64,000 nucleotides of DNA from Rhizobium sp. ZPR4 (GTDB lineage: Bacteria > Pseudomonadota > Alphaproteobacteria > Rhizobiales > Rhizobiaceae): assembly GCF_040215725.1 (NCBI RefSeq), contig NZ_CP157969.1, positions 868,001-932,000 on the forward strand, read 5' to 3'. Each line of letters starts with the position of its first letter. Position 1 is the first letter of the stretch. The translations under genes were made by a program, and so were the position numbers. Positions 34,794 through 45,358 of the stretch are shown piece by piece. The notes under the pieces are model-generated. The model did no database searches. It was not told where the DNA came from and worked only from the letters and a program-made list of their open reading frames with translations.

Positions 34794-37277
34794 CTAGTCG
34801 GCGGCGAGTTTTCCCGAGAGCGTCGACGCCAGGTCGCGGATACCGTTGCTGGTCAGCGAATCCTCGTGCCAGCCGTCGATATCGACCACCATGCAGTCCT
34901 CTCCAACCGCATCACCCCATCCAAACCGCATTTTTCGCGCCCGAGGATGGGTTGCGCTGCTTCGCAGCAGAACGACGCTTTCATCCTTTGTCTGCGGCGG
35001 CTTGTAGCGACGCCCTGCCGTCACCAGCAATTTGGTAACAGCCTCGTTCGCCTCCTCTTCGGGGGAGTATTGACCGGCCTTGACGCCAAAGATCTTCAGA
35101 AGCGACAGCGAGACTTCGAACTCCTTGAGATAGTCGATCAGCCGGATACGGCGGGACAGCAGTTTCCGGGTGAAATAGGCAAGACGCTTGCGCCGCCGCT
35201 CCCGGTGCCATCGCGCTTGCTCCCGCTTGGGCAGGGAAGCGAAATAGCCTGGAGCCCAGGCATCGATGATGGCCGTGACGCCGACATCCACGCCTCTTTC
35301 GCGCAATTGCCGGCTGATTTCCATCGCAAGGACGCCATTGACGCAGAGACCGACGATGGCAATGCGTCCCGCGGCCTTGTCGATCCGCATGGCATCGATC
35401 GCATGGCTGGCGATATCCTCGATGTTGAGACGATCCAAGCCGCCCGTCAGATCCGCATGGAACATGTTGACGTTGTATACGGAGATCTCGTCCGGCAATT
35501 CATTGGCAAGGCGATAGTACAGGAATGGATGGTTGAGAGTATAGACCGCGCCGGTCCCCACGCCATGTTTGCAGGTAATCAGCTCCCACGGGTTTACGGC
35601 TTTTTCCCGCGGTTTCTCGACCTCTTCGCTATCGAAGATAGCAGCTGCAAAGCCCGCAAACGTCGGCTGCTTGAATAGAAGCTGCAATGTCGGGCTTGCA
35701 TCGAATCTTGCGCGTATTTCCGATAGTAGCCGGAGCGCGAGAAGCGAGTGGCCACCGAGCGCGAAGAAATCATCATCCGGGCGTATTTGCGGAACCTGTA
35801 GGACTTCCTTCCAGATTTCAGCAAGCGCTTCCATTCGCGTATTCGGTGGCGATTTGCCTGTGACGGCGCCATCCATCGGCGCAGTCTTGGCGGAAGCTGC
35901 CAGGTGCCGTTCCGGCGCAACGAGCGAAGAAAGCGGCGCCTCAGGGCGATCGAGAGCAATTTCATAAGCGTTCCTCCATAGTTGCAGGAGGCTTTCGATG
36001 GTGCTGGCTTCGAACAGGTCGGCATTGTATTCGATCGACATGCGCCAGCCGGTCGGCCGTCCGATCATGATGAAGCTGAGGTCGTAGATGACGCCGGGGG
36101 ATTGCGAAGGCGAGCTGATCAGCTCGAAGCCGCCGTAGCGACGATCTTCCAGAAAAGCCTTCTGCAGATTGAAATTGACCGAAATCAGCGGGTTGCGCGC
36201 CGGATCGCGCACGGGATTGACCAGTTCCACGAGCTTGTTGAACGGCATGCGCTGATGGTTCAGCGCTCCTTCGATCGTCGCACTGACGGAACGAATATGC
36301 TCGGCAAAGCTGAGATCGGAGCCGAAATCGAAACGCAGCACCAGATTGTTGATGAAGACGCCGATCATATCCTCCAGATCGCTATGTTCGCGGCCGGCAA
36401 TTTGTGAGCCGAAGAGCACGGTCGGGGCCTCGGTCAAGCGATGAAGGGCTGCGCTGAGGACGGCGGCGCCGAAACTATATTGCGAGACGCAATGCGCGCG
36501 CGCGGCCGCATCCATGCGATCGGTAAAGGCGGCTGGCTGAGCGATGGAAAGAATATTGCCGTGATTGGTTTTAACCTGACCGCGAGGCCGGTCGGAAATG
36601 ACTTCGAAATAAGGGGCGCCAAGCAGAGTTTCGCGCCAGAAGGTTTTTTCCGTTTCGAAGCCGTAGCTCTGCAGATATTCCTGCTGCCAGAGGGCATAGT
36701 CGCCATATTGCAAGGGCAGCTCGGGCAGGGCCGGTGCACGCCCCGCATCGATTGCTGCGGCTATTTCGCCGACCTCCCGCCCGAGGACGCGGATCGACCA
36801 GCCGTCGAAGCAGCTTTGATGAGCTGTAATCAGCAGGAAGCCGCGCTCGTTTTCTGCCATCAGCAATGTGACGCGGAAGAGGCCTGGCGTGTTGAGATCG
36901 AAGGGTGCCTGCGCGGTCTCCTCGCCGATCGACAGGATCCGTGCCTGGCGCTGCTCCGGCGGCATGCCGCGCAGATCGATCACCGACATCTTGAAATTGA
37001 CGTCACTGGCGGCCTGTTGGAAAGGCCTGCCGTTCTTCTCGATAAAGCGCGTTCGAAGGATCTCGTGACGCTGAATGATCTTTCGAAAGGCCGCCTCAAG
37101 GGTCGAGACCCTGAATACCCCCCGGATCTCCCACCGGACAGCGACGTTGAGCGCCGGGTTGCCGGGATTGAGCTGATCGAGAATCCAGCAGCGCAGCTGT
37201 GTCTGCGTACAAGGAAATTCACCGATGATCTGCGGTTCGGCGAGCGAACTGCTTGGACTGTTATCGACTGTGCTCAT
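34794..37277 (-). CDS. NRPS terminal protein: C - PCP - thioesterase (Cys type)
   Basis: An 827-residue protein. Condensation domain, about residues 20-450: its core motif reads AHQSCFDGWS, so the second, catalytic His of HHxxxDG is Gln (codon CAA). PCP, about 480-550: LGGHSLLAL. Thioesterase, about 570-825: the nucleophile motif is VGLCVNG (about residue 644), with Cys in the usual Ser place. Asp is in IIDAWAPG and the final His in DGWHEDSL (about 803). There is no adenylation domain, so its PCP must be loaded in trans or serve as a relay. It overlaps the megasynthase gene as ATGA and should release the finished product. Cys thioesterases in other NRPSs can form strained lactones/lactams or transfer to unusual acceptors. 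Confidence 0.9.
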   Translation of the reverse strand: MSTVDNSPSSSLAEPQIIGEFPCTQTQLRCWILDQLNPGNPALNVAVRWEIRGVFRVSTLEAAFRKIIQRHEILRTRFIEKNGRPFQQAASDVNFKMSVIDLRGMPPEQRQARILSIGEETAQAPFDLNTPGLFRVTLLMAENERGFLLITAHQSCFDGWSIRVLGREVGEIAAAIDAGRAPALPELPLQYGDYALWQQEYLQSYGFETEKTFWRETLLGAPYFEVISDRPRGQVKTNHGNILSIAQPAAFTDRMDAAARAHCVSQYSFGAAVLSAALHRLTEAPTVLFGSQIAGREHSDLEDMIGVFINNLVLRFDFGSDLSFAEHIRSVSATIEGALNHQRMPFNKLVELVNPVRDPARNPLISVNFNLQKAFLEDRRYGGFELISSPSQSPGVIYDLSFIMIGRPTGWRMSIEYNADLFEASTIESLLQLWRNAYEIALDRPEAPLSSLVAPERHLAASAKTAPMDGAVTGKSPPNTRMEALAEIWKEVLQVPQIRPDDDFFALGGHSLLALRLLSEIRARFDASPTLQLLFKQPTFAGFAAAIFDSEEVEKPREKAVNPWELITCKHGVGTGAVYTLNHPFLYYRLANELPDEISVYNVNMFHADLTGGLDRLNIEDIASHAIDAMRIDKAAGRIAIVGLCVNGVLAMEISRQLRERGVDVGVTAIIDAWAPGYFASLPKREQARWHRERRRKRLAYFTRKLLSRRIRLIDYLKEFEVSLSLLKIFGVKAGQYSPEEEANEAVTKLLVTAGRRYKPPQTKDESVVLLRSSATHPRARKMRFGWGDAVGEDCMVVDIDGWHEDSLTSNGIRDLASTLSGKLAAD

Positions 37278-40200
37278 AGAGATGCCCCCAGGCCGCGGCG
37301 TGCGCCGTTACGAAAATCTCGCAGTGATGGAATGTGAAGATGCACGGGATCAGATGGATCCTCTCCCTGGGCATCGGCAAAGGTCGCCAGCGCGGCAATC
37401 GTCGGATGGCGCAACAGATGCTTCGCCTCGAGCGGTAGGCCGTTGTCGCGCATGCGGGCAGCGATGCGGAATATGGCAAGGGAGTCGGCCCCGAGCGCAT
37501 AGAGATTGTCGTCGACGCCGATATCGCCAAGGTTCAGGACATCCTGCCAGATCGCCAGCAGCCGTTGTTCCATCTCGGTTTTTGGCTGGACCTTGGTCGG
37601 CGCGGCACCGCGCTGCGGCACGCCGCGCTGCTGCAAGGTCTTGCGATCGAGCTTCCCGTTGCCGGTCTGCGGCAGCTCGCTTTCCATCACCCAGAAGCTC
37701 GGCACCATATGTGCCGGCAGATTGGCTTTGGCATGTGCTGCGATATCGGCTGCAAGTGCATCGCCACCCTCCGCAGCCGGCACGATGTAGCAGACCAGAG
37801 AACGATCGCCCCTGGCGTTCTCGGCAACGACGGTCGCACATTGGCGCACGCCCTCCACCTTGGAGATCACGGCCTCGATGTCGCCGAGCTCGATGCGGAA
37901 GCCGCGCAGCTTGATCTGCTGGTCACGCCGCCCGAGCAGCTGCAGCGACCCATCGGCAAGCCGTCGTCCGACATCGCCGGTCTTATAAAGCCGCATCGGC
38001 CTGCCGATGGCAAAGCAATGCGGAACGAAAGCCTTCTCGGTCAGATCGAGACGATCGAAGTAGCCTTCGGCAAGTCCGTCGCCGCCGATGTGCAGCTCGC
38101 CGATGACACCGACCGGGGCGACATTCTCGCTCGGGTCGAGGATGAAGAGCTGGGTATTGGCGATCGGATGGCCGATCGTGATCGGCTGATCGGCATCGGT
38201 GATGCGCTGCAGCGACGACCAGATCGTCGTTTCCGTCGGGCCGTACATGTTCCAGAGCTCGCCGCCGATCTGAAGCAGGGAGCGTGCCAGTTCCTTGGGC
38301 AGGGGCTCGCCGCCGCAGAGCATTTTCAGTGCCGGCCGATCCTTCAGACCCGCCTCCACCAGCATCTGCCAAAGCGTCGGCGTTGCTTGCAGTACCGTGG
38401 CGTCGTGATCGCAGACGAGTCTTGCGAGAGCGAAACCATCTTGCACCTGGCTGCGGCTGGCGATGACAACCTTTCCGCCCGATATCAGCGGCAGATAGAG
38501 CTCGAGGCCGGCAATATCGAAAGAGATCGTTGTGACGGCGACGAGTGTGTCGCTTGCGCTGAAACCTGGTTCCTTCGCCATGGAGAGAAGGAAATTCGTC
38601 AGGGATCGATGCGAAACCTCCACACCCTTCGGCATGCCGGTCGAACCGGATGTGAAGATGATGTAGGCGGATGCCGTGGTATCGATGGGCAGGGTCTTCA
38701 AGGGAAGGCCGGTCATCGAACTGATCGCCTTGGCGTCCTGATCGAGCCGGATAACGGGAACATCCGGCGCCGCAAGCCGAGCCATGTCGTCGCTGTCGCA
38801 GATCAGGCCACGGATGCGGGCGATATCCAGCGTCTGCCGCAGGCGCGGCTCCGGATGCGCCGGATCCATCGGCACGTAGGTATGCCCTGCCTTCATGACG
38901 GCGAGGAGGGCGATGATCATGTTCAGTGACCGTTCGATCAGGATTGCGATGCGCTGATCGGGGTCAGGAAGCGCCATCTGGAGGTAGAGTGCCAGCTGGT
39001 TCGATCGGGTTTCCAGCTCGCCGTAGGTAATCGACTGGCCGTCATGCTGAGCAGCAACGGCATCCGGATGTTCGGCTGCACGCCTGGAGAAAAGCGAGAA
39101 GACGAATTGATCGTGATCGTAAGGCATTGCCGTCCGATTGAGATCGTCGACCAGCCAGGACTTCTCCGCCGCAGAAAGCAGTGGCAGCTCGCTGACCTTG
39201 TGATCCATATCCTTGGCCAACGCTGCCGCCAGCGTCGAGAAATGGCCGATCCATCGTTCTACGGTCGTGTGGTCTAAGACATCGGCGTTGTAGTCGACGT
39301 CGATGCGGATGTGGTCGCTCGCCTCGATCATGTTGAAGAACAGGTCGAAGTTGGAGAAGGCCTTTGCATTCGGCTCAATGGTCGGCTTGAGGCCGCCAAA
39401 CGACGATCCGCCGGCCATGCGTTCCAGGTTGAACTGGATTTCAGTGAGCGGCAGACGGCGCGGATCGCGTTTCGTATCCAGTTTGCGCACCAGCGTGCCG
39501 TAGGTGTAATCCTGATGCTCAAAGGCCTGGAAGACGAGCTGCTGCGTTGCCTTCAGATGGGCGGCAAACGGCTCCGTCAGCGATACCGCCTGACGCAGCG
39601 GCAGCAGATTGACGCAATGGCCGACGAGGATCTGGCCGTCGAGCAGGCTTTGACCGGCCGAAGGAATGGCGATGACGATATCATCCTGGCCCGATAGCCG
39701 CGATATCATCACCTGGAGGGTCGCGAGCAGGGTGGAAAATAGCGTGGCGCCCGACTTTGCCCCCCTTTTCTTCAGCGCCTTGTAGACCTCGGCGCCGATA
39801 TAGCCGGTGCAGCTGCCGCCGGCAAAGCTGCGGTATTCCGGCCGTGGACGATCGAGCGGCAGATCGGGAAGATCGGGAACGGTCTTGAACTGATCGAGCC
39901 AGAATTGCTCGGTCGCCTGCGATTTCTCCGGCCTGGGCGAAAGGTCGGTCGAATAGGTGGCAAAGGAAAGCGCCGGCCGGAACTCAGGAGCATTGCCGGC
40001 CTTATAAGCCTCGTAGGCGGTCGCCAGCTCTTCGACGAAGGTATTGATCGACCAGCCGTCGCAGATGATGTGATGGGCTGTGAAGACCAGCACATGCTTT
40101 TCGGACGCCAGCTTGACGATGCTTGCGCGGACCAGCGGCCCGTTGATCAGGTCGAAGGGTGTGCGTGCTTCATCGTCGATGAGCTCGGCGAGGCCTTTTT

Positions 40201-43200
40201 CATTGAGGCCTTCGAGGACGGGCAGGTCGAGCTTGAAATCCGGAATGAACTGGAAATGCTCGCCGCCGCGGTCGAAGCGAATGTGGAGTGCGTCGTGGCG
40301 GGCGATGACCGCGTCGAAGGCTTTCTGGATGGCTTTCTCATCCAGCAATCCCTCCAGCGTCAGCGAAAAGGATTCATTGAACGAGCAGGAGGCTTCGTCA
40401 CCTGCCTGAGCTGCAAGCCATATTTCCGTCTGCGCCTCCGTCAGCGGTGCGGATTGCGCCCGTGCAACAGACGCTTCTATCGGCATTGCAGGTTGGGATG
40501 GCTCCTTGATCGCCGTGAATATGCCGACGGCCTGCATGGCATCGAGACTGTCGCGGAAGGCCTTCGCGATGAAGCGGAAGTCATCTTCGCTATGGGCCGT
40601 CGTCAGGAAGCAAGGGTAGCCGTCCTGAATATGGACGCCATTCAGCCGCATCTGGGCATAAAACAGTGCGCCAAGCGGGTCCTGGCTGGAGAAGTCGGTG
40701 GCAAACCAGCTCTTGTAGCCATGAACGACGTCGGCAATGCCGCGTCTGGCGAGATCTGCCTTGATCTCGGCAACCAGCGCCTCCGTTCGCTCGGCGACGC
40801 GGCCATAGAGGGCCGAGCCCTCTCCCTTGATGTGGTGCAGCACGGCTTCGGCGGCGGCGAGCACCAGCGGATGACGGACGAAGGTGCCGGCAAAGAATGT
40901 CGGTGCCGTCATCGGAACGGAATTGTCGCCGTAAGCCCAATGGCCGCCGTCGAGCGCATCCATGAAACGGGAGGTCCCGACCAGCACGCCGATCGGCATG
41001 CCGCCGCCGACGACCTTGCCATAGGTTGCCATGTCGCCCTTGATGCCCCAGATCGCCTGCATCCCGCCCGGATCGACACGGAAGCCGGTGACGACCTCAT
41101 CGAAAACGAGGGCGAATTCCGACTTGGTGGCGATATCGCGCAGTTCCAGGACGAATTCGCGCGGCTGCAGCTCCGGATGACGGCTCTGGATCGGCTCGAT
41201 GATGACGGCTGCTATGTCGGCTGCGTTGGTGCGGATGAAATCGAGGCTTTCCGGCGCGCCATAGCGCAGGACCGTCATGTTCGACACCGAGGCCATCGGA
41301 ATGCCGGAGGCAACCGGCAGGGCAATCGGCTTGTCGGCACGATTGCGGCCCTTGACCAGAACTTCATCGAATTGGCCGTGATAATCATTGGCAAAGACCA
41401 CGACCCGATCGCGGCCGGTGACGGCGCGCGCAAGCCGCATTGCGGCCATGACGGCTTCCGAACCGGTGTTGCAGAAGGTGACGCGCTCGTGGCCGGTCAC
41501 GTCGGCAATCATTCTTGCGACATTGCCTGCAAGCGGCGTCTGCGGACCGATGGCAAATCCGCGGTCGGCCTGAGCTTTGACGGCGTCGATGACGAAATCA
41601 GGTGCATGGCCGAAGGCCGTCTGCCCGAAGCCGTTGACCAGGTCGACATATTGGTTGCCGTCGATATCCCAGATATGGGCGCCCTTGGAATGATCGCAGA
41701 CGATCGGAAACACCATTTCCTTCCAATCGGCGCGGAAGCCCGATGCGGATCGGGGGTCGGCCAGGTATCCGCGATGCTCCTGCGTGAATGCCTTGGATTT
41801 GGCATTCTTGGTTTCATAGGCCTTGGTGAGATCAGTGATGAAATCCTGCTTGGCGGCGGAAATCTCCGATGTCACGCTCTTGGCATTCGGGCGATAGAGC
41901 TTGATGCGCTCGGTGCCGAAGTCGCTTTCTGCGGGAGCCGCTGCGGCGGGGGTGGGCAAGGGCTGGCTTGCTGCAGCTTGCGGCGCCGGCAAGACGGGCG
42001 CTGCGGGAAGCGCGCTTGGTGCGATGGCAGCCGGAGCCCCACCCTGCATGGCTTGCAACATCAGCAGTTGTTGGGAAAACAGCGTTTGTGCCATCTGGAT
42101 CTGTGATTGCAGCACCGTGGCGAGATCCGACGCCGCAGCCGGCATCGATGCGACTTGCGGAGCGGGCGCCGTCATTGGTGCGGGTGCCGATACTGGCGTG
42201 ATCGGCATCGCCGCGGCGGCGATGGGAGAGGCCGCCGGCAACGGATCGGCCGTCTTCACAGGCTCAGGAGGCATTTGCTGATCGAGATGAACGGCCAGAT
42301 CGGCGACGGAAGGAATATCGCTCAGCAATTCCCGGAAGGAGATTTTGACCTTGAAGTCTTTTTCGATGCGTTGCGCAAACTGGCCCACGAAAAGCGAGTC
42401 GAAGCCGAGCTCCAGGAATGTCGCTGCCCGCTCGTCCGGCCCAAGCGTTTCGCCCGACATGTCGCTGAGCAAGGTCAGAAGCGCCGTTTCCAATTGCGGC
42501 AGACGGTTAGAGGTGGGAATGGGTGCTGCAACATTCATTGCTCGATTCTCCCCGGTAAGGTTGAGGTCAGAGACAAGGGATTCGGCTTTCGGCCGATTGT
42601 CCGGTTCGGCATTGGGGCGTTGGGTGGATGCACGACGCGAAGATGGCGGGGCATCGATCCAATGGCGCTGCCGCTGGAAGGGATAGGTGGGCAGGGACAG
42701 CCGCTGCCGTGCCGCTGATGGAAGAGCCGGCCAGTTGAGGCGGCAGCCGGCCATCCACAGCTTGCCGTGAGCCTCTGCGAGCGTCGCCGCGGCGGCGGCG
42801 GCCCGATCATGCTCGGGCAGGGATTGCACGACGACGGCAAGATTGTCGCGTGCGATCGTCTGGGCGGCAAAGACCGACAGCGTGCGCCCTGGCCCCACTT
42901 CGAGAAGAATCGGCTTGCGATCGCGGCAAAGTGTTGCCAGCCCATCGGCGAAGCGGACGGCGTCACGGCAATGCATGGCCCAGTAATCCGGGGAGGTTGC
43001 CAATTCGGCGGTCTGCCAGTCACCGGTGACGCCGGAAATGAAGGGGATGGTCGCCGTACCGTAGGTGACCTTCTCGGTTTCCTGGCGTAGCGCCAGAGCC
43101 GCATCATTCATCATCGCGGAATGAAAGGCGTGCGATGTGTGCAGCCGGCTGAAGGCGATCTCAGCTTCCGAAAGTGCTGCGCAAACCGTTTCGATATCGG

Positions 43201-45358
43201 CAAAGGGACCGGAGATGACACAGAGTTTCGGGGCATTGATCGCGGCGATCTCCACCTCGCCTCGCAGATAGGAGGCGGTCGTTGCCGCATCGGCGCGAAC
43301 GGATACCATCGCCCCCTGTGGTTGATGCTGCATCAGCCGCCCGCGATTGGCCACGAGACGCAGGCCGTCTTCGAACGAAATAACGTTGGCGAGCGTAGCG
43401 GCAACAAACTCGCCAACGCTGTGACCGATCATGGCGTACGGTTTGACGCCGCGGCTCAGCCACAATCGGGCAAGCGCATATTCGACAAGATAGAGACAGG
43501 GCTGAGCGATGCGGGTTTCGCGCTGCTCGTCGGTGATGGCCTGGGTTGCGGGGCCGGTGTGGCAGATGTAGTCGCGCAGATCGAGCCCAAGCGTCATCTT
43601 CAAAAGGTCGGAACCGCGGTCGATCCAGCGGGCAAACTCCGGTTCAGAGCGGTAAAGCCCGGCACCCATGCCGACATATTGCGCGCCTTGGCCGGGAAAC
43701 ATGAAGGCGACGGACGGCTGATCGGCGGCGAGAGGCTGGTAGCTCTCTGCCGTCAGCTTGAGGATCGCTTCCTCGACATTTTCGGCGGCAACGGCCAGCC
43801 GGTGGCCGAACTCGCGCCGTCCGGTTTGCAGCGTGTGGGCGAGCTGCGCTATCGAAAGCTCCGGGTTTTCGGCGAGATGATTACTCAAATTGGTGCGCAT
43901 CTCGGCAAGTGCCGGCTTGTTGCGAGCCGAAAGAGGGAGAATGTAGTGGCCCTCTACTTCTTTCGACTTAGCCGGCGGGTAGGGGGGTTCCTCCAAAACG
44001 ACGTGAACATTTGTTCCGCCTACGCCGAAAGCGCTGACCCCCGCTCTTCGCGGCTCCTGTCCTTGCGGCCACTCCGTTGCCGTCACCGGAATATAGAAGG
44101 GGCTTTTCTCAAGATCGATGCGCGGATTGGGCTGGTGATAATTGGGCATCGGCGGGATTTTTGCGCAGCGCAAGGCAAGCGCTGTCTTGATGAGGCCTGT
44201 CACGCCAGCCGCGGCGTCCGTATGGCCGATGGTGCCCTTGACCGACCCAAGCGCGCAATTGGCCGAACCCGACGCATCCTGCGCGAAGGCACGCGTCAAT
44301 CCGTTGAACTCGATAGGGTCGCCGAGCGGTGTCGCCGTGCCGTGGCATTCGATATAGCCGATGGTCGAGGGATCGACCGCCGCATTGGCGAGAGCCGTGG
44401 CAATCGCTTCGGCCTGGCCTTCCACACTCGGCGCCGTGAAGCCGACCTTGTCGCTGCCGTCATTATTGATGCCGTAGCCGCGAATGACCGCATAGATATG
44501 ATCGCCATCCTTGAGCGCGTCCTCATGCCGCTTCAGGAGGACGACACCCGCTCCGCTGGCAAAAACCGTTCCGGCGGCGTCGGCGTCGAACGGCCGGCAG
44601 GTTCCGTCGGGCGAGGCCATGCCGCCTTCTTGGTAGATGTAGCCTCGCTTTTGCGGAATGGTAACGGAAATGCCGCCGGCCAGGGCCATGTCGCAGCTAT
44701 AGGTCAGCAGGTTCTGGCATGCCTGAGAAACCGCAAGGAGCGAGGTTGAACAGGCGGATTGCAATGTGAAAGCCGGACCGCGCAGGTTGAATTTATAGGC
44801 GATGCGAGTCGCCAGCGTGTCGTTGAGGGCGCCGACAAGCTCATGGAAGCAGCCGATCTGGTAGTTCGATGTGAACTCTTCCGCTTTGGCGCGATCACGC
44901 AGAACATTGTTGATCAGGTAGGTCGGCATCGAGGAGCCAGCGAAAACCCCGATCAGGCCGTCATAGCGTTGCGGATCGTAACCGCCGTCCTCGAGGGCTT
45001 CCCAGCATATTTCGAGGAAGATCCGGTGCTGCGGATCGGTAACCGCAGCCTCGCGCGGGAACATGCCAAAGAACTCGGCGTCGAACATATCGGCACCGTC
45101 GAGATGGGGCCTTGCGGCGACATAATTCGGCTGCGCCCGCTCCTCGTCGGTAAAGGCGTCTTCGAGCTCATCCGGCGTGAAAAGCGAAAAGGCGCTCTTT
45201 CCTTCGAGTACAAGCTGCCAGAGCGCCTGCACCGAGGGCGCCCCGGGAAAACGGCCGGACATGCCGACAATGGCGATGTGTCCGGAAATTTGCTCGCTTA
45301 GCTCCTCATTGTCTTCGACATCACGCTGTTTGCCATTGTCCTGGTGATTCCCTTTCAT
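37274..45358 (-). CDS. Hybrid PKS-NRPS: KS-AT-ACP-aminotransferase-C-A-PCP
   Basis: A 2694-residue megasynthase. KS: active Cys in SACSTSL (about residue 203), His in ECHGTATPLGD and KGTIGHTDAAAG. AT: GHSVGE (about 646) and HAFHS, the malonyl-CoA type. ACP: GFDSL (about 989). An Ala/Pro-rich linker follows, then a class III PLP aminotransferase with Lys in TYGKVVGGGMP (about 1448). C: intact HHIICDG (about 1764). A: IIFTSGSTGMPKG (about 2237), with specificity residues read by hand as DILQLGMIWK, one change from a glycine code. PCP: LGADSLAIF. There is no KR, DH or ER. The order matches MycA/McyE-type beta-aminating modules. The ATG at 45358 follows AGGAG and overlaps the previous stop (ATGA). 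Confidence 0.94.
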   Translation of the reverse strand: MKGNHQDNGKQRDVEDNEELSEQISGHIAIVGMSGRFPGAPSVQALWQLVLEGKSAFSLFTPDELEDAFTDEERAQPNYVAARPHLDGADMFDAEFFGMFPREAAVTDPQHRIFLEICWEALEDGGYDPQRYDGLIGVFAGSSMPTYLINNVLRDRAKAEEFTSNYQIGCFHELVGALNDTLATRIAYKFNLRGPAFTLQSACSTSLLAVSQACQNLLTYSCDMALAGGISVTIPQKRGYIYQEGGMASPDGTCRPFDADAAGTVFASGAGVVLLKRHEDALKDGDHIYAVIRGYGINNDGSDKVGFTAPSVEGQAEAIATALANAAVDPSTIGYIECHGTATPLGDPIEFNGLTRAFAQDASGSANCALGSVKGTIGHTDAAAGVTGLIKTALALRCAKIPPMPNYHQPNPRIDLEKSPFYIPVTATEWPQGQEPRRAGVSAFGVGGTNVHVVLEEPPYPPAKSKEVEGHYILPLSARNKPALAEMRTNLSNHLAENPELSIAQLAHTLQTGRREFGHRLAVAAENVEEAILKLTAESYQPLAADQPSVAFMFPGQGAQYVGMGAGLYRSEPEFARWIDRGSDLLKMTLGLDLRDYICHTGPATQAITDEQRETRIAQPCLYLVEYALARLWLSRGVKPYAMIGHSVGEFVAATLANVISFEDGLRLVANRGRLMQHQPQGAMVSVRADAATTASYLRGEVEIAAINAPKLCVISGPFADIETVCAALSEAEIAFSRLHTSHAFHSAMMNDAALALRQETEKVTYGTATIPFISGVTGDWQTAELATSPDYWAMHCRDAVRFADGLATLCRDRKPILLEVGPGRTLSVFAAQTIARDNLAVVVQSLPEHDRAAAAAATLAEAHGKLWMAGCRLNWPALPSAARQRLSLPTYPFQRQRHWIDAPPSSRRASTQRPNAEPDNRPKAESLVSDLNLTGENRAMNVAAPIPTSNRLPQLETALLTLLSDMSGETLGPDERAATFLELGFDSLFVGQFAQRIEKDFKVKISFRELLSDIPSVADLAVHLDQQMPPEPVKTADPLPAASPIAAAAMPITPVSAPAPMTAPAPQVASMPAAASDLATVLQSQIQMAQTLFSQQLLMLQAMQGGAPAAIAPSALPAAPVLPAPQAAASQPLPTPAAAAPAESDFGTERIKLYRPNAKSVTSEISAAKQDFITDLTKAYETKNAKSKAFTQEHRGYLADPRSASGFRADWKEMVFPIVCDHSKGAHIWDIDGNQYVDLVNGFGQTAFGHAPDFVIDAVKAQADRGFAIGPQTPLAGNVARMIADVTGHERVTFCNTGSEAVMAAMRLARAVTGRDRVVVFANDYHGQFDEVLVKGRNRADKPIALPVASGIPMASVSNMTVLRYGAPESLDFIRTNAADIAAVIIEPIQSRHPELQPREFVLELRDIATKSEFALVFDEVVTGFRVDPGGMQAIWGIKGDMATYGKVVGGGMPIGVLVGTSRFMDALDGGHWAYGDNSVPMTAPTFFAGTFVRHPLVLAAAEAVLHHIKGEGSALYGRVAERTEALVAEIKADLARRGIADVVHGYKSWFATDFSSQDPLGALFYAQMRLNGVHIQDGYPCFLTTAHSEDDFRFIAKAFRDSLDAMQAVGIFTAIKEPSQPAMPIEASVARAQSAPLTEAQTEIWLAAQAGDEASCSFNESFSLTLEGLLDEKAIQKAFDAVIARHDALHIRFDRGGEHFQFIPDFKLDLPVLEGLNEKGLAELIDDEARTPFDLINGPLVRASIVKLASEKHVLVFTAHHIICDGWSINTFVEELATAYEAYKAGNAPEFRPALSFATYSTDLSPRPEKSQATEQFWLDQFKTVPDLPDLPLDRPRPEYRSFAGGSCTGYIGAEVYKALKKRGAKSGATLFSTLLATLQVMISRLSGQDDIVIAIPSAGQSLLDGQILVGHCVNLLPLRQAVSLTEPFAAHLKATQQLVFQAFEHQDYTYGTLVRKLDTKRDPRRLPLTEIQFNLERMAGGSSFGGLKPTIEPNAKAFSNFDLFFNMIEASDHIRIDVDYNADVLDHTTVERWIGHFSTLAAALAKDMDHKVSELPLLSAAEKSWLVDDLNRTAMPYDHDQFVFSLFSRRAAEHPDAVAAQHDGQSITYGELETRSNQLALYLQMALPDPDQRIAILIERSLNMIIALLAVMKAGHTYVPMDPAHPEPRLRQTLDIARIRGLICDSDDMARLAAPDVPVIRLDQDAKAISSMTGLPLKTLPIDTTASAYIIFTSGSTGMPKGVEVSHRSLTNFLLSMAKEPGFSASDTLVAVTTISFDIAGLELYLPLISGGKVVIASRSQVQDGFALARLVCDHDATVLQATPTLWQMLVEAGLKDRPALKMLCGGEPLPKELARSLLQIGGELWNMYGPTETTIWSSLQRITDADQPITIGHPIANTQLFILDPSENVAPVGVIGELHIGGDGLAEGYFDRLDLTEKAFVPHCFAIGRPMRLYKTGDVGRRLADGSLQLLGRRDQQIKLRGFRIELGDIEAVISKVEGVRQCATVVAENARGDRSLVCYIVPAAEGGDALAADIAAHAKANLPAHMVPSFWVMESELPQTGNGKLDRKTLQQRGVPQRGAAPTKVQPKTEMEQRLLAIWQDVLNLGDIGVDDNLYALGADSLAIFRIAARMRDNGLPLEAKHLLRHPTIAALATFADAQGEDPSDPVHLHIPSLRDFRNGARRGLGASL

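Noticed and set aside
39905..42106. 733-codon plus-strand frame inside the megasynthase gene
   Set aside because: It lies wholly antisense to the aminotransferase and ACP regions, which carry intact motifs; GC-rich codon bias creates such frames. No ribosome site or family pattern.
43121..44749. 542-codon plus-strand frame antisense to the KS-AT region
   Set aside because: Antisense shadow of a conserved ketosynthase; the translation shows no domain.
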